Shown here in pieces: positions 39,587 to 42,143 of a stretch of DNA of 42,143 bases. The translations under genes were made by a program, and so were the position numbers. The notes beneath the pieces were generated by a model that saw only the letters and a list, made by a program, of their open reading frames with translations, was not told the origin of the DNA and ran no database searches. How positions within the stretch are numbered: the stretch's first letter is position 1; every line of letters begins with the position of its first letter. The stretch is from Candidatus Nomurabacteria bacterium. GTDB lineage: Bacteria > Patescibacteriota > Minisyncoccia > Phycocordibacterales > UBA9973. The stretch lies in assembly GCA_026396065.1 (NCBI GenBank), contig JAPLXO010000004.1, positions 82,387 to 124,529 of the forward strand, given 5' to 3'.

Positions 39587-40177
39587 ATGCCAATGCGATT
39601 GACCAGTCGCATTGTCTCTCAAACCTAACTTTCCGCTTTGGAAAAGATAAATGAAAATCTTTTCCGACTGGAGCGCAACGCGCTCCAGTTTTCCCTGATT
39701 CATTCTATAAATATAGTTATTTATGAAGAAAGGGAAAACAAAGAAAGCGGAAAGGTATGTCATTGTTTCTTTGCCTTGCCACAAGCCATAGAGAAAAACT
39801 AAAAAGAGTATTCCAACTACTGGCTTCCAAAAATTTTTGGCGGGATTATATGGATTGGACATCAACTGTCCGATAAATCCCAAAACGATACCAGCGAGAA
39901 GCCAGTAGTTGCTCAATACGATTGCTAAAATTATTGAAAGAATCGCAACAATAATTGGCGTAGAAGCAAGAATCAAAAAGAAATATTTATGTCCTTGACC
40001 ATAAAGCCATTGAGCAAGCTGATTTGAAGTGGTGAAATCAATACCAAGTGAAAATTTATTTGCTTCTACGCCACGCTTCACTTCATCAAAATTTGCAAGA
40101 GGAAAATCTGGAATATCCTCAACTTTATTCCACTTTAGATCGCCCGCTATTTTTTCTTCAAGATGTTGTATAGACAT
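39455..40177 (-). CDS. Membrane protein with repeat-derived C-terminus (cassette gene 4)
   Basis: A 240-aa protein. About aa 1-55 are cytoplasmic (MSIQHLEEKIAGDLKWNKVE), then about four to five helices: YFFLILASTPIIVAILSIIL, YWLLAGIVLGFIGQLM, FWKPVVGILFLVFLYGLW and YLSAFFVFPFFINNYIY. The ancestral part probably ends near LFQSGKLGLRDNATGQ; the last 45 or so residues (SENPQSETRPHSSPDPSCGR...) are encoded by the left inverted repeat, so the original stop was lost or the repeat moved in. Family unknown. It is the last gene of the cassette, 4 nt after the preceding one. Confidence 0.65.
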   Translation of the reverse strand: MSIQHLEEKIAGDLKWNKVEDIPDFPLANFDEVKRGVEANKFSLGIDFTTSNQLAQWLYGQGHKYFFLILASTPIIVAILSIILAIVLSNYWLLAGIVLGFIGQLMSNPYNPAKNFWKPVVGILFLVFLYGLWQGKETMTYLSAFFVFPFFINNYIYRMNQGKLERVALQSEKIFIYLFQSGKLGLRDNATGQSHWHSENPQSETRPHSSPDPSCGREISRGRANPKPQTNCFALPSPFY

Positions 40178-40181
40178 AAAT

Positions 40182-40529
40182 TTATTCTTCTTTTAGATAT
40201 TGTTTCCAAGAATCCTTGAAATCAGCTTCAAGGTCTCGGTTTTGTTTTGGAATTTGAGCAATAACAACAATAAAAATAAAACCGAGAACAATATAATAAA
40301 GTTTTGAGTATTCCGCAAAACTACTATTCACTAGCCAAATTGAGCCAGCGAGCAAAGCACCCCAAATAATTGGTGCGATTATGAAAGTAGTTATAGGAAT
40401 TGATTTTTTCAGTTTTCCCTCTCGTTCCAATTTCTTTGCTCGTGGCCAAGCAGAAACTAAAGGATAGACAATTTGGCTAAACGCAAATAGTCCGAAAATT
40501 AAACCAACAATGACAATAATTATCCACAT
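40182..40529 (-). CDS. Small three-helix membrane protein (cassette gene 3)
   Basis: A 115-aa protein with helices at about aa 3-24 (IIVIVGLIFGLFAFSQIVYP), 46-66 (ITTFIIAPIIWGALLAGSIW) and 75-93 (LYYIVLGFIFIVVIAQIP), a basic loop WPRAKKLEREGKLKKS and an acidic/basic tail NRDLEADFKDSWKQYLKEE. No family recognised. It is flanked by cassette genes 2 and 4 at 4-nt spacing each, so all are surely cotranscribed and may form one membrane complex with gene 4. Confidence 0.65.
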   Translation of the reverse strand: MWIIIVIVGLIFGLFAFSQIVYPLVSAWPRAKKLEREGKLKKSIPITTFIIAPIIWGALLAGSIWLVNSSFAEYSKLYYIVLGFIFIVVIAQIPKQNRDLEADFKDSWKQYLKEE

Positions 40530-40533
40530 AATT

Positions 40534-41517
40534 TTAATTTTTAGTTAAGTTTTTAATTTCTTCTATCCGTTGTTCTTCTGATAAATTTGGATTCATTATT
40601 ATTGCTTGCACTTCGTCCATTCGTTCCCACATTTTCTTTTTCGTCAAAGTATATTTCGGTTCACCTTTTTCGTAGGCACAAATTGCATAAGCGTAATCTT
40701 TTTCATCAACAAATTTTGCAACTGTGTCGTCAGATAATTCCCAAAGAGTTTCTTTAACGCCGTCCCAAGGGCCTTTTACAAGAACCTTGTAAAGTCTTTT
40801 TGCACCACCTTTATTCAATAATTCCTTTAGCTGTTCAGGTGGCAACCATTTTTCTTTTTTATTTCCGTTTTCATCGTAATACTCAATAGTTCCATCTGGC
40901 TTATTATCAACTGGCTCGGGCGTATAATCCTTAAGACCTTTTAGGTTTTCATCAAACGGTATGTCGCCTTCAACAAGATTAAAATCGTCTTTTAGTTTTT
41001 TCCAACTTCCAAGAAAGGCGGCGAGAGTACTAGAAATCATCATCAGAAGAACTGGACTAATAATTCCCGTTTTCTTTCCGCCCATTTCTACATCAAAGTT
41101 TTGGATGTTTTTGCCCAACCAGCGTTGAAGTAAGCGAGCAGGGATAGCACTCAAAGGATCGCCACCCGTGCTTATATTTTGAACATCCTTTTGAAACTTT
41201 TCTCCATATTTTTTCACTTCATCAACTGCGTATTCTCCATAATCTTCCGTATCAATACATTTCAAAACCCACTTTTCAATTCTCTCGGCTTGGTCTTTGG
41301 GAAATAAATTTTTGACCGCTTGTAAATCTTGGGCGATAGCCGCAAGCGCCAAATCAAAAGCCGCCATTTTTTCGTCCTCTACGACAAATTTTTCCTTGAA
41401 GGAATCTAACAAACTTTTATGAATAGTTGGCCACGCATCTTGCGCCTCTTTAATTATGTAGAGGACAAAATGAGAGGCGGCTTCTTGCTCTGTTAATTTT
41501 TTCTTGAATAGTGACAT
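40534..41517 (-). CDS. Cassette gene 2, 327-aa protein of unknown function
   Basis: I do not recognise this protein. About aa 1-120 are helical and charged (LTEQEAASHFVLYIIKEAQD...). GKKTGIISPVLLMMISSTLAAFLGSWKK (aa 145-172) may be a single membrane-associated helix. The rest is soluble, with a MORN-like phrase GTIEYYDENGNKKEKWLPPE, a VKGPWDGVKETLWELSDDTV stretch and a final helical end (PNLSEEQRIEEIKNLTKN). It follows the XRE regulator by 1 nt. An effector with a regulator upstream and two membrane partners downstream suggests a defence or toxin-like module, but nothing catalytic is visible. Confidence 0.6.
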   Translation of the reverse strand: MSLFKKKLTEQEAASHFVLYIIKEAQDAWPTIHKSLLDSFKEKFVVEDEKMAAFDLALAAIAQDLQAVKNLFPKDQAERIEKWVLKCIDTEDYGEYAVDEVKKYGEKFQKDVQNISTGGDPLSAIPARLLQRWLGKNIQNFDVEMGGKKTGIISPVLLMMISSTLAAFLGSWKKLKDDFNLVEGDIPFDENLKGLKDYTPEPVDNKPDGTIEYYDENGNKKEKWLPPEQLKELLNKGGAKRLYKVLVKGPWDGVKETLWELSDDTVAKFVDEKDYAYAICAYEKGEPKYTLTKKKMWERMDEVQAIIMNPNLSEEQRIEEIKNLTKN

Positions 41518-41518
41518 A

Positions 41519-41716
41519 TTATTTCAATAATTCTTCCATTGGAACACCTAACGACTTGGCGATTTTTTGGATTGTTTGAACGCTTGGTTTTGTAACGACA
41601 CCACCCTCAATTTTCGTGAGCGTGGAGTATTTAATATCGGCTTTTTTCGCCAAGTCGTCCTGCGTTAAACCTTGTTTTGTTCGCACCCTTTTTATATTTT
41701 GTGATATTGTTGACAT
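41519..41716 (-). CDS. XRE-family helix-turn-helix regulator (cassette gene 1)
   Basis: A 65-aa, single-domain Cro/C1-type DNA-binding protein. The five-helix pattern is complete: ISQNIKRVRTKQGLTQDDLA, KKADIKYSTLTKIEGGVVTK and PSVQTIQKIAKSLGVPMEEL. It heads the four-gene operon and probably represses it, as small XRE proteins in mobile and toxin-antitoxin cassettes do. A stretch just upstream (41717-41760) holds GATAGTATAG-type -10 words, but no clear operator dyad was found. Confidence 0.9.
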   Translation of the reverse strand: MSTISQNIKRVRTKQGLTQDDLAKKADIKYSTLTKIEGGVVTKPSVQTIQKIAKSLGVPMEELLK

Positions 41717-41839
41717 AGTATGCTACTTTTGATAGTATAGAAATATGAGTCATTACTTTCTTTGCTCACAAAATAAGGATAGCATAAATAAGAGATTTAT
41801 TCAACTTTTTATTTCTGATTTTGTAGCCGAGAATTTTTT

Positions 41840-42027
41840 TCCGAAAACCCCCAGTCCGAAACCCGCCCGCATTCCTCCCCAGACCCCTCCTGCGGGCGGG
41901 AAATCAGTCGAGGCAGGGCGAATCCGAAACCCCAGACAAATTGTTTCGCCCTGCCGAGTCCGCATTAGTATTTTTAATCGTTTGGATTTTGCTCGAAATA
42001 GTTTCGAACTTTGTCCAACAAACACCG
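41840..42027. repeat. Right 188-bp inverted repeat of the XRE cassette
   Basis: It is the reverse complement of 39399-39586, running TCCGAAAACCCCC to CAAACACCG. Main differences lie at 41960-41985 (spacing and bases of a TACTAAT-type stretch). Identical arm length on both sides indicates a duplicated unit rather than chance. Confidence 0.93.
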
Positions 42028-42143
42028 CCAAAATTGAAAATCGGAATCGGAAGCCGAAATGGGGTCGGCACGAAGTGCCGACACAAATGTATTCCCCCCA
42101 AAAAATCCTGAATCTGAAAGGGTTCGCCACGCTCCGCGTGGCT
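42028..42143. repeat. Short GC-rich palindromes at the window end
   Basis: GTCGGCAC-GAA-GTGCCGAC (42064-42082) and GCCACG-CTCCG-CGTGGC (42126-42142). These resemble the in-gene palindromes in style and sit outside the right inverted repeat. No gene is seen in this stretch. Confidence 0.6.

Noticed and set aside
41801-42130. Frames across the right inverted repeat
   Set aside because: They are read from repeat DNA, with Pro/Arg-rich composition and no conserved start; the same sequence appears only as a tail in the left copy.
1-42143. CRISPR array, prophage or transposase gene
   Set aside because: No regularly spaced direct repeats, cas genes, phage structural genes or transposase motifs were seen; repeats here are palindromic or inverted.

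Overview
The window looks like part of a chromosome from an AT-rich, small-genome bacterium of the Candidate Phyla Radiation (Patescibacteria). The grounds are inference from gene content: shortened versions of core proteins (YidC 246 aa, a 215-aa HolA-like protein, YebC 179 aa), a VirB4/pilin-like cluster of the kind common in that group, an origin region with the order jag-yidC-yidD-rnpA-rpmH | dnaA-dnaN, a class II ribonucleotide reductase, almost no Shine-Dalgarno sequences, and many TATAAT boxes placed so close to start codons that the mRNAs should be leaderless. The standard genetic code fits the reading frames.

Layout. 1-5.5 kb: type IV secretion/pilus-like cluster on the + strand (C-terminal part of a VirB4 ATPase, two secreted proteins, one a pilin-like/lysozyme-like fusion, and an anchored repeat protein). 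5.5-10.7 kb: replication origin neighbourhood. 10.7-17.2 kb: PBP1A, TyrS, RuvC, YebC, a small unknown gene, RuvB. 17.2-17.6 kb: an unassigned structured RNA. 17.6-28 kb: PilB/GspE ATPase, a secreted protein with a structured leader, PolA, a HolA-like protein, tRNA-Lys, a SpoU methylase, RuvA, bS20, a thioredoxin-like protein, tRNA-Arg and small membrane proteins. 27.7-31.2 kb: a cobalamin riboswitch followed by two transcobalamin-like proteins and a six-helix membrane protein. 31.3-35.1 kb: MFS transporter, small membrane proteins, a CPBP protease and a tiny transcript. 35.1-38.7 kb: operon of an ECF S-component-like protein, adenosylcobalamin-dependent RNR and cobalamin adenosyltransferase. 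39.4-42.0 kb: a four-gene XRE cassette between 188-bp inverted repeats.

Main points. (1) Capture proteins under a B12 riboswitch, an ECF-like uptake subunit, the adenosyltransferase and the B12-dependent RNR together suggest corrinoid scavenging that feeds DNA precursor synthesis; no cobalamin synthesis gene is seen here. The large capture protein has the two domain types of transcobalamin/intrinsic factor, in reversed order. (2) Three unrelated genes (starts at 19500, 32668 and 26801) share a 5' leader: TTGAC promoter, a GKTCTTYG-type motif, then a hairpin whose outer stem differs in sequence but stays paired while the tip CTTCA...TGGAG is conserved. This looks like an undescribed cis-acting RNA. 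(3) Palindromic repeats are inserted in frame in polA and in three of the cobalamin genes. (4) The 188-bp inverted repeats enclose a compact four-gene operon and supply the C-terminus of its last gene.

All function calls come from reading the translated sequence and recalled family motifs; no database search or folding program was run.
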